DNA from: Ensifer sp. IC3342
Lineage (GTDB): Bacteria > Pseudomonadota > Alphaproteobacteria > Rhizobiales > Rhizobiaceae
DNA: 64,000 bases
Assembly (NCBI RefSeq): GCF_020193655.1
Contig: NZ_JADYVE010000020.1
Coordinates: 20,297 to 84,296, forward strand
Direction: 5' to 3'
Part shown: positions 1-8,599 of the stretch, piece by piece
Layout of the letters: each line of letters starts with the position of its first letter
How positions within the stretch are numbered: position 1 is the first letter of the stretch
Made by a program: the position numbers and the translations under genes
Notes under the pieces: generated by a model
Seen by the model: the letters and a program-made list of their open reading frames with translations, nothing else
Told to the model about the DNA's origin: nothing
Databases searched by the model: none

Positions 1-1
1 T

Positions 2-535
2 GGGGCTGCTCTCATTCGCGAGCGCGAGCACGGGACGATCGAACATCTCCTCGTCATGCCCGTTACACCGAGCGAGATCATGGTAAGCAAGATCTGGTCG
101 ATGGGCCTCGTCGTGCTCCTTGCTTCGGCGTTCTCCCTGATCGTCATCGTGCAGGGTCTTCTCTCCGTTCCGATCGAAGGCTCACTCGCCCTGTTCCTGT
201 TCGGTGCCGCCCTGCACCTCTTCGCGACGACATCGATGGGAGTTTTTCTCGCCACCGTTGCCGGCTCGATGCCGCAGTTCGGCCTTCTGTTGATGCTCGT
301 ACTCCTTCCGCTTCAGGTGCTCTCCGGGGGAGTGACACCGCGCGAGAGCATGCCTCAGATCATTCAGGACATCATGTTTGCCGCGCCCAACACGCATTTC
401 GTGATGCTGGCGCAGGCCATCCTGTTCCGTGGTGCCGGGCTCGATGTCGTCTGGCCACAGTTCGCCGCCTTGCTGACGATCGGCGCGGTCCTGTTCTTCT
501 TTTCGTTGCGGCGTTTCAGGCAGTTCCTGAAGTAG
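2..535 (+). CDS. ABC-2 type transporter permease, C-terminal part (gene runs in from the left)
   Basis: The reading frame is open from base 2, so the gene begins outside the window. The visible 177 residues start inside the REHGTIEHLLVMPVTP segment typical of ABC-2 family permeases of the YhhJ/YbhR kind, followed by about four hydrophobic helices and a short basic tail ending RRFRQFLK. Such permeases work in the inner membrane with an ATP-binding subunit as drug or lipid exporters; the ATPase would lie upstream and is not visible. No oxygen-box relation can be judged because the promoter is outside. The family call rests on the conserved loop and membrane pattern; substrate unknown. Confidence 0.85.
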   Translation, partial: GAALIREREHGTIEHLLVMPVTPSEIMVSKIWSMGLVVLLASAFSLIVIVQGLLSVPIEGSLALFLFGAALHLFATTSMGVFLATVAGSMPQFGLLLMLVLLPLQVLSGGVTPRESMPQIIQDIMFAAPNTHFVMLAQAILFRGAGLDVVWPQFAALLTIGAVLFFFSLRRFRQFLK

Positions 536-686
536 ATAACAAAACGCGCTTCGACCGTGCTTTGACGAAGACCTTTCGCAAACCGACAAGGCCGGCCCCG
601 ACGTCGCGGCGGCCTTTGCAGGGACGGTGCATCTTGCTTGTCGGCAGCACGCAAGCGACGTCGCAAGGATTCGTGCCGCCGCGCCT

Positions 687-700
687 TTGACGCGCATCAA
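687..700 (+). promoter_or_regulatory. FNR/FixK box TTGACGCGCATCAA upstream of hsp20
   Basis: Perfect TTGA-N6-TCAA site lying 153 bases before the Hsp20 start. Nothing else convincing lies in the 536-853 gap. Confidence 0.8.
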
Positions 701-853
701 TGAGCCCTCGTTCGGCCAGCGGTTTAATACGGCATCTGGCAAGGCGAGCGACGAACCACTCGACAAAAAGGCCAGATTGACTTTGCGGCCGCACCCTTGC
801 CGGGCGACGGCCAGCGGAGCCCGAAACCGCTCACATCCGAAGGAGAACCAGTC

Positions 854-1381
854 ATGGCTGAACCAGTAACCAAACTGCCCATCAAGACGGAAGAAAAGGC
901 GGTCGAGCATCGCGCGGAGCCATGGCTTTCCTTTGAAAGCCTGCGATCCGAGATTGACCGGCTGTTCGAGGAATTCGTCCCGACGCTCTGGCGCCATCCT
1001 TCTGCGCCCACGCTCATGCGCCGTATGCCGCGTTTATCCGAGTGGAACGTCGCACCCGCCGTTGACCTCGCGGAGACCGACAAGGGCTACGAGATCACTG
1101 CCGAACTGCCCGGCATCGACGAAAAAGATATCGCCGTGACGATATCGAACGGAACCCTGGGGATCAGGGGCGAGAAGCAAGAGGTGAAGGAAGAGAAGGA
1201 CAAGGAATATGTCGTCTCCGAGCGCCGCTATGGCTCGTTCCAGCGGACGTTCCGATTGCCCGAGGGCGTCGATGCCGACAACGTCGCCGCCACTTTCTCG
1301 AAGGGCGTGCTCACCGTGACCCTGCCGAAAACCCCGGAGGCACAGCAGAACGAGCGCAAGATCGAAATCAAGGCGGCCTGA
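854..1381 (+). CDS. Hsp20/alpha-crystallin small heat shock protein
   Basis: Predicted ATP-independent holdase chaperone of 175 residues. The alpha-crystallin domain fills the second half: it opens at APAVDLAETDKGYEITAELPG, contains the GTLGIRGEK and the ERRYGSFQRTFRLPEGVD strands, and ends with the ATFSKGVLTVTLPK signature. The start at 854 is chosen because AGGAG lies just upstream; an ATG-less extension to 797 has no ribosome site. An FNR/FixK box precedes it, and a perfect 14-bp stem-loop follows it. Hsp20 proteins (HspX/Acr) are hallmark members of hypoxia regulons, which fits the island. Family assignment is secure; the substrate range is not visible. Confidence 0.95.
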   Translation: MAEPVTKLPIKTEEKAVEHRAEPWLSFESLRSEIDRLFEEFVPTLWRHPSAPTLMRRMPRLSEWNVAPAVDLAETDKGYEITAELPGIDEKDIAVTISNGTLGIRGEKQEVKEEKDKEYVVSERRYGSFQRTFRLPEGVDADNVAATFSKGVLTVTLPKTPEAQQNERKIEIKAA

Positions 1382-1398
1382 TGGTCTGCCGCTTCTGC

Positions 1399-1430
1399 GT
1401 CCGCAAAACGCGCTGGCGCGTTTTGCGGAC
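1399..1430 (+). repeat. Perfect 14-bp stem, 4-nt loop hairpin between hsp20 and the attachment-family gene
   Basis: GTCCGCAAAACGCG at 1399-1412 is exactly complementary to CGCGTTTTGCGGAC at 1417-1430. No T-run follows, so it is more likely an mRNA-stabilising or processing hairpin than an intrinsic terminator. Confidence 0.75.
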
Positions 1431-1456
1431 AAGGGTTACCAATGGAGGCAGACTTC

Positions 1457-1903
1457 ATGCTGAAGACAAGAATTCCCCACAAGAGCTGGGTGCTGGTTTG
1501 CGACGGGGCCAAGGCGCTTGTGTTGCGCAACGAGGGCGACGCGGAATTGCTCAATCTCATTCCGGTCGACGTTGCCTTCGAGCATCGGCAACCGACACGG
1601 ATGCTCGGAACGGACCGCGCAGGGCGCGTATATCAGTCTGAAGGCGGCGCTCGAAGCGCGATGCAGCAGACCGACTGGCACGATCAGGCCGAGGAGACCT
1701 TTGTTTCCCACGTTGCCGAGAAGCTCGAGACGGTCCTGGGCGACCATGGCGTCAGCAATCTCGTTCTCATTGCGCCACCGCGAGCGCTCGGCATCTTGCG
1801 CAAGCGCTTAAGGCCCTCGACACGCGCCATGGTCATCGCCGAAGTGGCCAAGGATCTGGCAAAATTCCCAATTCCGGAGATTGAGCAGCATCTCTCGGAC
1901 TGA
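1457..1903 (+). CDS. Host attachment protein family (baeRF-like, PF10116 type)
   Basis: A 148-residue soluble protein with the features of the 'protein required for attachment to host cells' family: N-terminal WVLVCDGAKALVL, a central TDRAGRVYQS block, and the strand NLVLIAPPRALGILRKRL followed by the ending AEVAKDLAKFPIPEIEQHL. The family is related to archaeo-eukaryotic release-factor folds; its biochemical role is uncertain. GGAGG at 1444 sets the ATG at 1457 rather than 1442. It probably shares the hsp20 transcript. A fragment of a paralogue's C-terminus survives at 31450-31545 in front of an ABC exporter, showing that this gene once had a duplicate in the same island. Confidence 0.85.
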   Translation: MLKTRIPHKSWVLVCDGAKALVLRNEGDAELLNLIPVDVAFEHRQPTRMLGTDRAGRVYQSEGGARSAMQQTDWHDQAEETFVSHVAEKLETVLGDHGVSNLVLIAPPRALGILRKRLRPSTRAMVIAEVAKDLAKFPIPEIEQHLSD

Positions 1904-1974
1904 TGCCGCCAGACATTCTGGAGCGAGGATTGTCGCGATCCTAGCGACGCTCCTCGCGAACCAAGGAGCGAGCG

Positions 1975-2031
1975 GTGGAGAACGAGACATCGGCCATTGC
2001 CCTGAAGGCGCGCGGGCTTACCAAGAAGTTC
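1975..2031 (+). pseudogene. 5' stub of an ABC exporter ATPase gene
   Basis: GTG start after AAGGAG, then 19 codons reading VENETSAIALKARGLTKKF, nearly the same as the start of the intact ATPase at 31607 (VENEASVIALEARELTKIY). After codon 19 the sequence switches without a stop into an unrelated helix-hairpin-helix gene. This is the left edge of a deletion. Confidence 0.75.
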
Positions 2032-2497
2032 ACGCCTGCGGCAGCGCTGCCGGCCGTGGGCTGGGCGATAGCCAGCGCCATCGCCGAGATGGCCGCGACA
2101 GGACGGTGGTCGCCGCAGTTGCAACGACTGCGCGGCGAACTCACTCCGAAGGCCCTGTTTCCCACCATCCCGGGGATCGGTGAACGCCTTGCGCACACGC
2201 TGGCGAGGACGGCAGCTCGGGAGCCTCGACGATCTCGAACATGCGATCCATTTTGGCAATGACGCCATAAAAGGCATTGGTCCGCGCCGGACGAGGATAA
2301 TCGCCGCCGCACTTGCCGAACACTTAGGACGCGTCATGGCCGCGCCTCGCGGAAATCTCCTGACACAGCCACCGATCAGATTGCTCCTCGAAGTCGAGCG
2401 AGCCTATCGCGAGAAGACCGTTTCCGGAGAATTGCGAAGGATGCGCCCAAGCGCCTCAATCCAACGAACGATGCCTGGCTCCCTAACATGCATGTGA
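2032..2497 (+). pseudogene. Helix-hairpin-helix DNA-binding protein, frameshifted and truncated
   Basis: Three reading frames together spell a helix-hairpin-helix protein of the PolX-N-terminal-like type. Frame one gives ALPAVGWAIASAIAEMAATG and FPTIPGIGERLAHTL. Frame two, from about 2215, gives LGSLDDLEHAI...IKGIGPRRTRIIAAALAEHLG and PPIRLLLEVERAYREK. Frame three, from about 2440, gives KRLNPTNDAWLPNMH. At least two frameshifts and loss of the N-terminus and C-terminal third make it non-functional. It is joined in frame to the ABC ATPase stub on the left and abuts transposase debris on the right, so insertion-sequence activity probably caused the damage. Confidence 0.75.
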
Positions 2498-2620
2498 GAC
2501 AGTTTTCCAACTCGGCCAGTCCGACGAGTTCGCCGGCAGGACGTCGCTGACCAAAAGGCGGCTGCCCTTCCACTTGATCTCGCCGCATTCGCGCACGCGC
2601 CGCACCTGACGATCGGCATC
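2498..2620 (-). mobile_element. Remnant of an integrase-type transposase C-terminus
   Basis: The minus strand reads QVRRVRECGEIKWKGSRLL in one frame and continues AGELVGLAELEN in the next. This matches the C-terminal 'RRVRSNGEIKWRG...SEALxGELVGL' block of rve-type (IS481-like) transposases. Only about 40 residues remain, with a frameshift. No terminal inverted repeats were identified. Confidence 0.6.
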
Positions 2621-2669
2621 GCTCGCCCTGGCGCCGAAAAAGCACCGACACCAAGGCCAGCGCGAGCAC

Positions 2670-2875
2670 AGGTCCCGCCCGCTCCGTTGGCGGCACAGGA
2701 CCGTCTTCGATCGGCTTCCCGTTGAAGTCGACGGCGATAATGTCATTCGCGGTGAGAGCGCTGCGCACGGACGCGCAGGAATTGATGAGCATGCCGTTGC
2801 CGGGCAAGCATATGCTGGCATGGCCGTTGAAGTTGATGATGCGGCGCGCGAGGCCCTGCCTTTCTACGTCGTCTC
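2670..2875 (-). pseudogene. Class II aldolase/adducin fragment
   Basis: About 65 residues on the minus strand: NFNGHASICLPGNGMLINS, then ALTANDIIAVDFNGKPIE and PVPPTE. This is the pattern of the class II aldolase fold around the metal-site region. Both ends are lost: the N-terminus before about 2875 and everything after PPTERAG. It is passenger debris between transposase and ABC-permease remnants. Confidence 0.55.
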
Positions 2876-2981
2876 GACCATGGATGGCGGTCCGATACTA
2901 TGGGCGCGATTGCCCGGAAGAGTTGCAGTCGCCCCGACTGGGCCGCATTTCTACGGTCAGCCTTGGGAAATCATCGGGCGG

Positions 2982-3180
2982 TTTCTTCCAGGGCACGAGC
3001 TTACGCTCGAGCTCCGTCAGGATGACCGAGATGACATGGCCGAGGAAGGCAAAGACCAGCAGGCCCACGTGCATCTGTTCAACCGATAGCAGCTCCCAGG
3101 CATTCCAGATCATGTAACGGGGACCGCTCTTCGAGCCGATCGTTTCGGCGATCGCAATCAGCATCAGACCGAGGCGGGGA
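2982..3180 (-). pseudogene. Fragment of an ABC permease of the SsuC/TauC type
   Basis: The minus strand encodes AETIGSKSGPRYMIWNAWEL, then a helix and TELERKLVPWKK, which is the C-terminal membrane segment and ending of nitrate/sulfonate/taurine permeases. The N-terminal two thirds are absent. A complete permease of the same family is encoded at 17393-18160 in this window, so the fragment may be an old duplicate or an independent import. Confidence 0.6.
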
Positions 3181-3290
3181 TGCCGCCAACGAGAATGCGC
3201 CCGATCAAGCCAAGCCCTCGAAAGACCTTCGAAGAGCCAGTACGATAATGGTCCAGCTTCAAGACCGATACCCACATACGCTAGGATCTT

Positions 3291-3989
3291 TCAGAACCTC
3301 GTCGATCTCTGTTCCTGTTCGTCTCCGCGCTGAGCGCAATAGCGGCCGAACCACTCCGCTGCTGCGGCGGCTACCGCGTCGAGCGTTCCCGGTTCCGGGA
3401 ACAGGTGCGTGGCGCCCGGAACAATCTGCAGTTTCTTGGGACCGGCAATCATCGCCAAGGCTGCCCGGTTCAACCCGAGAATGTCACGATCCGATCCCCC
3501 CACGATCAGGAGCGTCGGCATCCTGACCTCATCGAGCGCCGCCGCGAGGTCCGGGCGACCGCCTCGGGAGACCAATGCAGACACTTGGCCGCAGAGCTCG
3601 GCCGCCGCCTCTAGAGCCACAGCTGCGCCGGTACTCGCGCCGAAAAGCCCGACCGGCAGCCCTCGAGTCCAATTGGCAGTCGAAGCCCACTTGCATGCAC
3701 TAACCACCCTCTCGGCCAAAAGCGGAATATCGAAAATGTTGGCGCGATTCTCAGCTTCCTCTTCACTGAGGAGGTCGAAAACGATGGTTGCAAACCCCCG
3801 CTTCTGCAACGCTTCCGCAACATAAATGTTGCGCGGGCTGTTGCGGCTGGAACCACTGCCATGAGCGAAGACAACGACTCCGCGCGGGTTTGGCGGAAGG
3901 CGAAGGCAACCAGGCAAGCCATGCGGCGGGATCTCGATATCGACGACTTCGGATCGGTTGATTGTTGTCTGTGCAGTGCCGGATGTCAT
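3291..3989 (-). CDS. Alpha/beta hydrolase, dienelactone-hydrolase-like
   Basis: A 232-residue cytoplasmic hydrolase. The nucleophile elbow is GLFGASTGAA (Ser in G-A-S-T-G), preceded by the oxyanion strand VVVFAHGSGSSRNSPRN. The acid lies in LLIVGGSDRDILGLN and the histidine in PGATHLFPEPG, giving a full Ser-Asp-His triad. Members of this group are often found beside phosphoribosyltransferases or stress genes; the substrate is unknown. GAGG lies before the ATG. A TTGATCCTGCTCAA box sits 76 bases upstream, so it is a probable regulon member. The next gene upstream is far away, so it is likely monocistronic. Confidence 0.85.
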   Translation of the reverse strand: MTSGTAQTTINRSEVVDIEIPPHGLPGCLRLPPNPRGVVVFAHGSGSSRNSPRNIYVAEALQKRGFATIVFDLLSEEEAENRANIFDIPLLAERVVSACKWASTANWTRGLPVGLFGASTGAAVALEAAAELCGQVSALVSRGGRPDLAAALDEVRMPTLLIVGGSDRDILGLNRAALAMIAGPKKLQIVPGATHLFPEPGTLDAVAAAAAEWFGRYCAQRGDEQEQRSTRF

Positions 3990-4456
3990 GGTTTGCCTCT
4001 TTCAAGAGGGAATGCGATGGCTTCACAGCTACGTCCTCAGTGTCGCACAACGTCGCTGAACGGCTTTGATCCTGCTCAATCTGCGTCGGCGGCAGTGCCA
4101 ATACCAAGGCAAGAAGCGGAGAGCCGCTCGAGCCCATGTCGGCCCGTCGTAGCGAAGCGCTCAGCAAGCCACGGACGATCTTTGGTCATGATCACTGCTG
4201 CCAGCCGGCAGTTCCGGTCACTCTCTCGGTTTGAGGAGAAGGAGGCGGCGAAGGTTACCGACGGACAATCAGCGGTCGCCGCCGAGCCTCGCTCCCTATG
4301 AGGAGGTTGGCTGCTTTCTGAAGGCCACGCCCATCCGACGCGCCTCGACCATAGGCCCCCAGGGCTATGCCTTACGGCGTCGACCAGGTGCAGCGAGGAT
4401 GGATCAAGCTCGAAGAGGGGGTCAAGGCGCACTTCTGGCGATGACGTCAACAACCC
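3990..4456. other. Intergenic region, no convincing gene
   Basis: Apart from the box at 4066-4079 I see no supported gene. Open frames exist on both strands but none shows family features or a good ribosome site. A short plus-strand frame at 4368-4445 is open but unsupported. Confidence 0.5.
4066..4079 (-). promoter_or_regulatory. FNR/FixK box TTGATCCTGCTCAA upstream of the hydrolase
   Basis: TTGA-N6-TCAA with a CTCAA right half, as in the two BON promoters. It lies 76 bases before the minus-strand hydrolase start. Confidence 0.65.
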
Positions 4457-4669
4457 TCATCGGCTACCGCCGCAAGTCACTGGGGGCGTGAAGCCGGAAA
4501 AGCCAAGCTTTGGGCAATCGCAGCGTTCATCGAATTTCGATGGCGGCTGTGTGCGCTTGCAGACTGGGTCTGTTCGGTACGCGTATCCTGGCATGCTGAC
4601 ATACCGGCCGGTCTGTGTGCAGCCTGCCAGACTGGCACATATCAGGATGAACGCAACTAAGATCTTCAT
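4457..4669 (-). CDS. Small predicted lipoprotein
   Basis: A 70-residue protein beginning MKILVAFILICASLAGC, a compact signal peptide ending in a perfect L-A-G-C lipobox, so Cys17 would be lipidated. The mature part is short, polar and carries five further cysteines (SMPGYAYRTDPVCKRTQPPS..RCDCP..TCGG), suggesting disulfides or metal binding in the periplasm. No family recognised. A one-mismatch FNR-like site lies 71 bases upstream. The ribosome site is weak (GGGGCAC). Confidence 0.65.
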   Translation of the reverse strand: MKILVAFILICASLAGCTQTGRYVSMPGYAYRTDPVCKRTQPPSKFDERCDCPKLGFSGFTPPVTCGGSR

Positions 4670-4740
4670 GAGTGCCCCGTCAAATGAACCGACTTGGTTT
4701 CGTGTGGTCGCCTATCATCGCACCAAAGGGGCAGTCGGCT

Positions 4741-4754
4741 TTGTCCGCGATCAA
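4741..4754 (-). promoter_or_regulatory. Degenerate FNR/FixK-like site TTGTCCGCGATCAA
   Basis: One mismatch in the left half (TTGT for TTGA). Located 71 bases before the small lipoprotein, a spacing shared with the perfect sites of the island. Confidence 0.4.
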
Positions 4755-4909
4755 ATTGCGCGAGACGAAACGAAATCGCGCGATCGTTGAATGGGCGGTC
4801 GCGGCACTGCGCCCGGCGGCTGCCCGCCGGCACGTAGGCGACAGGCGGGCTTCCTGTCCGCCTTTAAGCCGCAGGTTTCACCGGGACACGCCGACCACCA
4901 GCCCAGGAG

Positions 4910-7546
4910 CTAGCCAGCCGAAGCGGTCTCCTTCATCAGAGTGCGCCGAAGCGCCCACGCCAGGTCGGAAGCCGTATAGGGCTTCCTCAACCACGGGCCC
5001 GCCCTGCTGTTCACTTGTCCTGCAATCTCCGGTGCGGCGTAACCGGATGTGAAGAGAACAGGAATCTCTGGAGAACGCTGGCGCGCCGCGGCCGCCAGTT
5101 CGGCACCGGTCATGCCGCCCGGCATCACCATGTCGGTAAACAGGAGTCCGATCTCCGGCGTCCGTTCGAGCAGCGAGAGCGCCTCCGGTCCGTTGCTTGC
5201 CTGAAGAACGCGATAGCCGAGCGACTCGAGTCGAGCGACCGTCACACGCCGTACGCGCTCGTCGTCCTCGACGACGAGCACCAATTCGTCGTCCCCCTTC
5301 GGCAGGCTCGGGATTGCTGCAGCTCCCGGCGTTTCGGCGCCTTTCTCGATCGCCAGCGGAAGATAAATCCGGACCGTCGTTCCCTGTCCTTCCTCGCTGT
5401 AAAGCGCGACGTGCCCGCCGGATTGCTTCACGAAACCATAGACCGAACTTAGCCCCAGGCCGGTGCCAGCTCCTTGCGGTTTCGTCGTGAAGAAGGGCTC
5501 GAAGGCATGTTCCCTGACTTTGGCGCTCATCCCGGTTCCCGTATCGCTGACGGCTATCAGGACATACTGTCCGGGGCGAACCTCGGGACGATTGAGGGCA
5601 TAGTCCCGGTCGAGCTCGGCCTTGCTTACCTCAAGCGCCAAGGTTCCGCCCTTCGGCATTGCGTCCCGTGCGTTGATCGCAAGGTTCAGGATCGCGTTCT
5701 TCAACTGCCCCTCATCGACCACTGCGTGGCACCCGCTTCGGATACCGGTGCGAACCACGATCGTCTCCCCCAGTGTCCGGCGCAGCAGGTCGCCCGTGTC
5801 GGAGATCAACTCGCCGACATCGGAAAGCTGCGGATTGAGGGGCATGCGCCGCCCGAAGGCGAGCAAGCTGGATGTTAGCTGTGCCGCGAGGTCGGCCGCC
5901 TCCTGCGCCTCCCCGACATAGGTGCGGTATTTGTCGCCAACCTTCGCCTCGAGCATTTCGAGGTTACCCTTGATGACCGTCAGCAGATTGTTGAAGTCGT
6001 GGGCGACTCCACCCGTGAGCTTGCCGACCGCCTCCATCTTCTGCGTTTGGCGCAACTCCTGCTCGACGCGATGTTTTTCTGTCTGGTCCTGCAGGAAGGC
6101 GGTGAAAAGTCTCTCCCCATCGGCCTCCGCCTCCCCTACGTAAAGCTCGACCGGGAACGTGCTGCCATCCTTGCGCTGGCCAAGGACGATGCGGCCCTTG
6201 CCGATGATGTGGCGCTCACCAGTCTTGAGGTAGCGCTCAATATATCCATCATGCGTGCTCTTGTCCGGCTCCGGCATCAGCATGCTGACGTTCTGGCCGT
6301 ACACCTCGCCCGCCGTGAAGCCGAAGAGCTTCTCGGCGGTGGCGCTGAAGGATTGTATTTTGCCCCGGCTATCGGCGACGACCATCGCGCTTGGCACCGT
6401 TGCCAGAATCGAGCGGAGATGGGCCTCTCGCCGTTGCGCCTCGGTCGCGGCTGAGGCAATGACGCGCCCGACCTCATTGATCTCGCGCACCGGGGTTGCG
6501 ATGGCGGACACGCCTTCGTTCCGCTCTAGTTCGAACCCGGCACTCTGAAGGGCGCCGATGGCGCTGGCCAGACGAGAAGCGGACCAATAGGCGAGAGCGA
6601 TCGATACGAGCAGGAGCAGAAATCCGACTGTCAGGACAGAAGCAAGTGCCTGCCAGATCGGCGCGTTGAGTACCGACATGGGGACGCTGACCGTCGTCAA
6701 CCAATTTGTCTCGGGCGACCGGGCATAGGCAGCGACGACATCCACGTTCACGAGGTTCTTCCCGCGCCAGAGCCCCTCCATATTGGACGCCCGCGACATC
6801 CATTCGGCCGGCGCCTTCCGGCCGACAAAGGAAGCCGGATCAATCGAGCGTGCAACCACCGTGCCTGTAGAATCGGTGACCACCGCAAGCCAGCCTTCGT
6901 CAAGCTTCGCCTGGCTCAGGACCGGCTGCAGCCTCTCGACAGGTATGCGGAGCGAAAGAAAGTAGACGAGTTCGCCATCACGCAGCACTGGAACGATCAC
7001 GCCGATCATCAGACGCTTTTGCAATGGGCCCACGAAGGCACTTGTCACGACGGGTTTCTGCTCACGCAAAACCTGCTGCTCAAAGCTCAGCATCTCCGGT
7101 TTCGCGACGGGCAGCGCCGTTCCCCAAGGTACGGAGGTATTGAGGAGTTGCCGCGGTTCAGCGGGAGCGCGAACGACGATGGTGACGCCGAGCGTACGGG
7201 CAATCTTCGAGGCGGTGACGTGGAACGCTTCGAGATCTCCCCGTTGCAGTTCGTCGGAGGTCGCAAGCGCTTCCAGCACGAGCCTAGGTCCCGCCAGTTC
7301 GCCATCGACTGCGACCGACAGTTCACGTGCCAGCGATTGCGCCCACTCGACGGCGCGCGCCTGCTCAGCCTCGACATGCATCCAGGCCAGGAACGAAGCA
7401 AAGAGTAGCACCGGCAGGACGAGGGCAGCAGCAAAGACCAGGAAGAAGGTCGAAGCGGGCCGCTCGCGCCGCGTCAGGGACAGACCCGCGTGCAGGGGGC
7501 GAGAGGTCCCGTCCGCGACAGTGGGTGTTGACGGAGATTTGCTCAT
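4910..7546 (-). CDS. Membrane hybrid histidine kinase with a FixL-type haem PAS domain
   Basis: An 878-residue sensor kinase. Residues 33-56 and about 299-320 are membrane helices bracketing a periplasmic sensory region of dCache/CHASE-like size. A PAS domain spans about 372-490 and keeps the haem pocket of Bradyrhizobium FixL: His432 matches the proximal His200, and Arg438, His446 and Arg452 match Arg206, His214 and Arg220. A HisKA domain carries His516 in AHDFNNLL. The ATPase boxes are NLAINARDAM, SDTGTGM and GTGLGLS. A C-terminal receiver has VVEDDERVRR and phospho-acceptor Asp805. It is divergent from the response regulator at 7857, a likely partner. Oxygen sensing is inferred from the pocket residues; the periplasmic domain suggests a second signal. 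Confidence 0.92.
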   Translation of the reverse strand: MSKSPSTPTVADGTSRPLHAGLSLTRRERPASTFFLVFAAALVLPVLLFASFLAWMHVEAEQARAVEWAQSLARELSVAVDGELAGPRLVLEALATSDELQRGDLEAFHVTASKIARTLGVTIVVRAPAEPRQLLNTSVPWGTALPVAKPEMLSFEQQVLREQKPVVTSAFVGPLQKRLMIGVIVPVLRDGELVYFLSLRIPVERLQPVLSQAKLDEGWLAVVTDSTGTVVARSIDPASFVGRKAPAEWMSRASNMEGLWRGKNLVNVDVVAAYARSPETNWLTTVSVPMSVLNAPIWQALASVLTVGFLLLLVSIALAYWSASRLASAIGALQSAGFELERNEGVSAIATPVREINEVGRVIASAATEAQRREAHLRSILATVPSAMVVADSRGKIQSFSATAEKLFGFTAGEVYGQNVSMLMPEPDKSTHDGYIERYLKTGERHIIGKGRIVLGQRKDGSTFPVELYVGEAEADGERLFTAFLQDQTEKHRVEQELRQTQKMEAVGKLTGGVAHDFNNLLTVIKGNLEMLEAKVGDKYRTYVGEAQEAADLAAQLTSSLLAFGRRMPLNPQLSDVGELISDTGDLLRRTLGETIVVRTGIRSGCHAVVDEGQLKNAILNLAINARDAMPKGGTLALEVSKAELDRDYALNRPEVRPGQYVLIAVSDTGTGMSAKVREHAFEPFFTTKPQGAGTGLGLSSVYGFVKQSGGHVALYSEEGQGTTVRIYLPLAIEKGAETPGAAAIPSLPKGDDELVLVVEDDERVRRVTVARLESLGYRVLQASNGPEALSLLERTPEIGLLFTDMVMPGGMTGAELAAAARQRSPEIPVLFTSGYAAPEIAGQVNSRAGPWLRKPYTASDLAWALRRTLMKETASAG

Positions 7547-7856
7547 CGATGGTCTTCCCGCGCTGACGGCGCGACGCTGGCAACAGTGGTGAAAGACATT
7601 GCTCTAGCCCAAAGACAGCTCTTCGAAATTGATCCAACGCAAGATCGGGGCTCTTCTTTTGGGTACAACGCAAAGCAAAAACGACAATGAGCTCGTGGCC
7701 GGGAAGCGCCCCCCGGAACGCACGCAAAAGAGCACCGGAAAAATTGCCCTCGAGTTTGACGCCGGACAAAGTTCAATACTGAGTACGTGGTATCGGCATG
7801 TTCGGGAACGAGCTGGAAGAAGACGGGCTAAGTCTTTGGCTGGAAATGGATTATCA
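7547..7856. other. Divergent intergenic region between kinase and response regulator
   Basis: Must hold the promoters of both genes. No perfect TTGA-N6-TCAA site was found; a half-matching TTGATCCAACGCAA at 7629-7642 is too weak to call. The regulator frame is open upstream of 7857 to 7629 but without homology. Confidence 0.5.
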
Positions 7857-8573
7857 ATGCCGCACCTGATTATCGTCGACGATGATCCGCGGATTCGCTC
7901 CATGCTTTCACGTTATCTCGAAGACGAGGGCTTTCGCGTGAGCGTGGCGGAGAATATTTCGCAGTTGCGCCGGGTGCTATCTCCGTCTGTTGACCTGGTG
8001 CTGCTCGACATCGGACTTCCCGACGGCAACGGATTGGAGCTCGCACGCGAGATCGACGCGAATTTTCGCGTTCCAACCATAATCGTCTCCGGGCGCGACG
8101 ACGACGTCGATCGTATCATCGGTCTGGAGATGGGGGCCGATGACTATGTGTCGAAGCCATTCAACCTGCGCGAACTGTTGGCGCGCGTAAGAAGCGTATT
8201 GAGACGATCGCAGCGGGCAATGCCGCTCGGACCGGCGCAGAAGGCCACAGCCGGTATCTTTCAGTTCGACGGTTGGATGCTCGACGCCGACCGGCGTCAA
8301 CTGACGTCCACCGCAGGGCAGACGATCGAACTCACTACCGGCGAATTCGACCTGCTCATGGTTTTCGTCACGCATCCGGGCCGCGTCCTGACGCGCGACT
8401 TTCTTCTGGATCAGACACGCGGCCGCACGCGAGAGGCATTCGACCGCGCGATCGACGTGCAGGTCACGCGCCTTAGGCGAAAGGTGGAAGACGATCCGGG
8501 AGATCCGCGACGGATAAAGTCCGTGCGCGGAGCCGGCTACGTATTTGCGGCGAAGGTCTTCCGCCCAACGTGA
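7857..8573 (+). CDS. OmpR/PhoB-type response regulator
   Basis: A 238-residue two-domain regulator. The receiver begins MPHLIIVDDDPRIR (acidic Asp8-Asp10), has phospho-acceptor Asp51 in LLDIGLPDG, the switch Ser78 and Lys100 in YVSKPF. The C-terminal winged helix is of the OmpR type, with LTTGEFDLLMVF and the recognition region ending RRIKSVRGAGYVFA. The frame continues upstream to 7629 but the receiver family starts exactly at 7857. It lies divergent to the FixL-like kinase and convergent with the Crp/Fnr gene. Its paralogue is at 43393-44133. It differs from classical FixJ, which has a LuxR-type output domain. DNA target unknown. Confidence 0.93.
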   Translation: MPHLIIVDDDPRIRSMLSRYLEDEGFRVSVAENISQLRRVLSPSVDLVLLDIGLPDGNGLELAREIDANFRVPTIIVSGRDDDVDRIIGLEMGADDYVSKPFNLRELLARVRSVLRRSQRAMPLGPAQKATAGIFQFDGWMLDADRRQLTSTAGQTIELTTGEFDLLMVFVTHPGRVLTRDFLLDQTRGRTREAFDRAIDVQVTRLRRKVEDDPGDPRRIKSVRGAGYVFAAKVFRPT

Positions 8574-8599
8574 CGATATCCGCGCGACGCAATTGCGCC

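Noticed and set aside
182..997. 271-codon minus-strand frame across the first gap
   Set aside because: Overlaps the ABC-2 permease and Hsp20 genes; no homology or ribosome site.
4231..4491. 86-codon plus-strand frame in the 4 kb gap
   Set aside because: Arg-rich composition without family features; overlaps the better-supported small lipoprotein.
7629..7642. TTGATCCAACGCAA as an FNR/FixK site
   Set aside because: The right half is CGCAA with a lost TCAA core; only the left half matches, which is common by chance.
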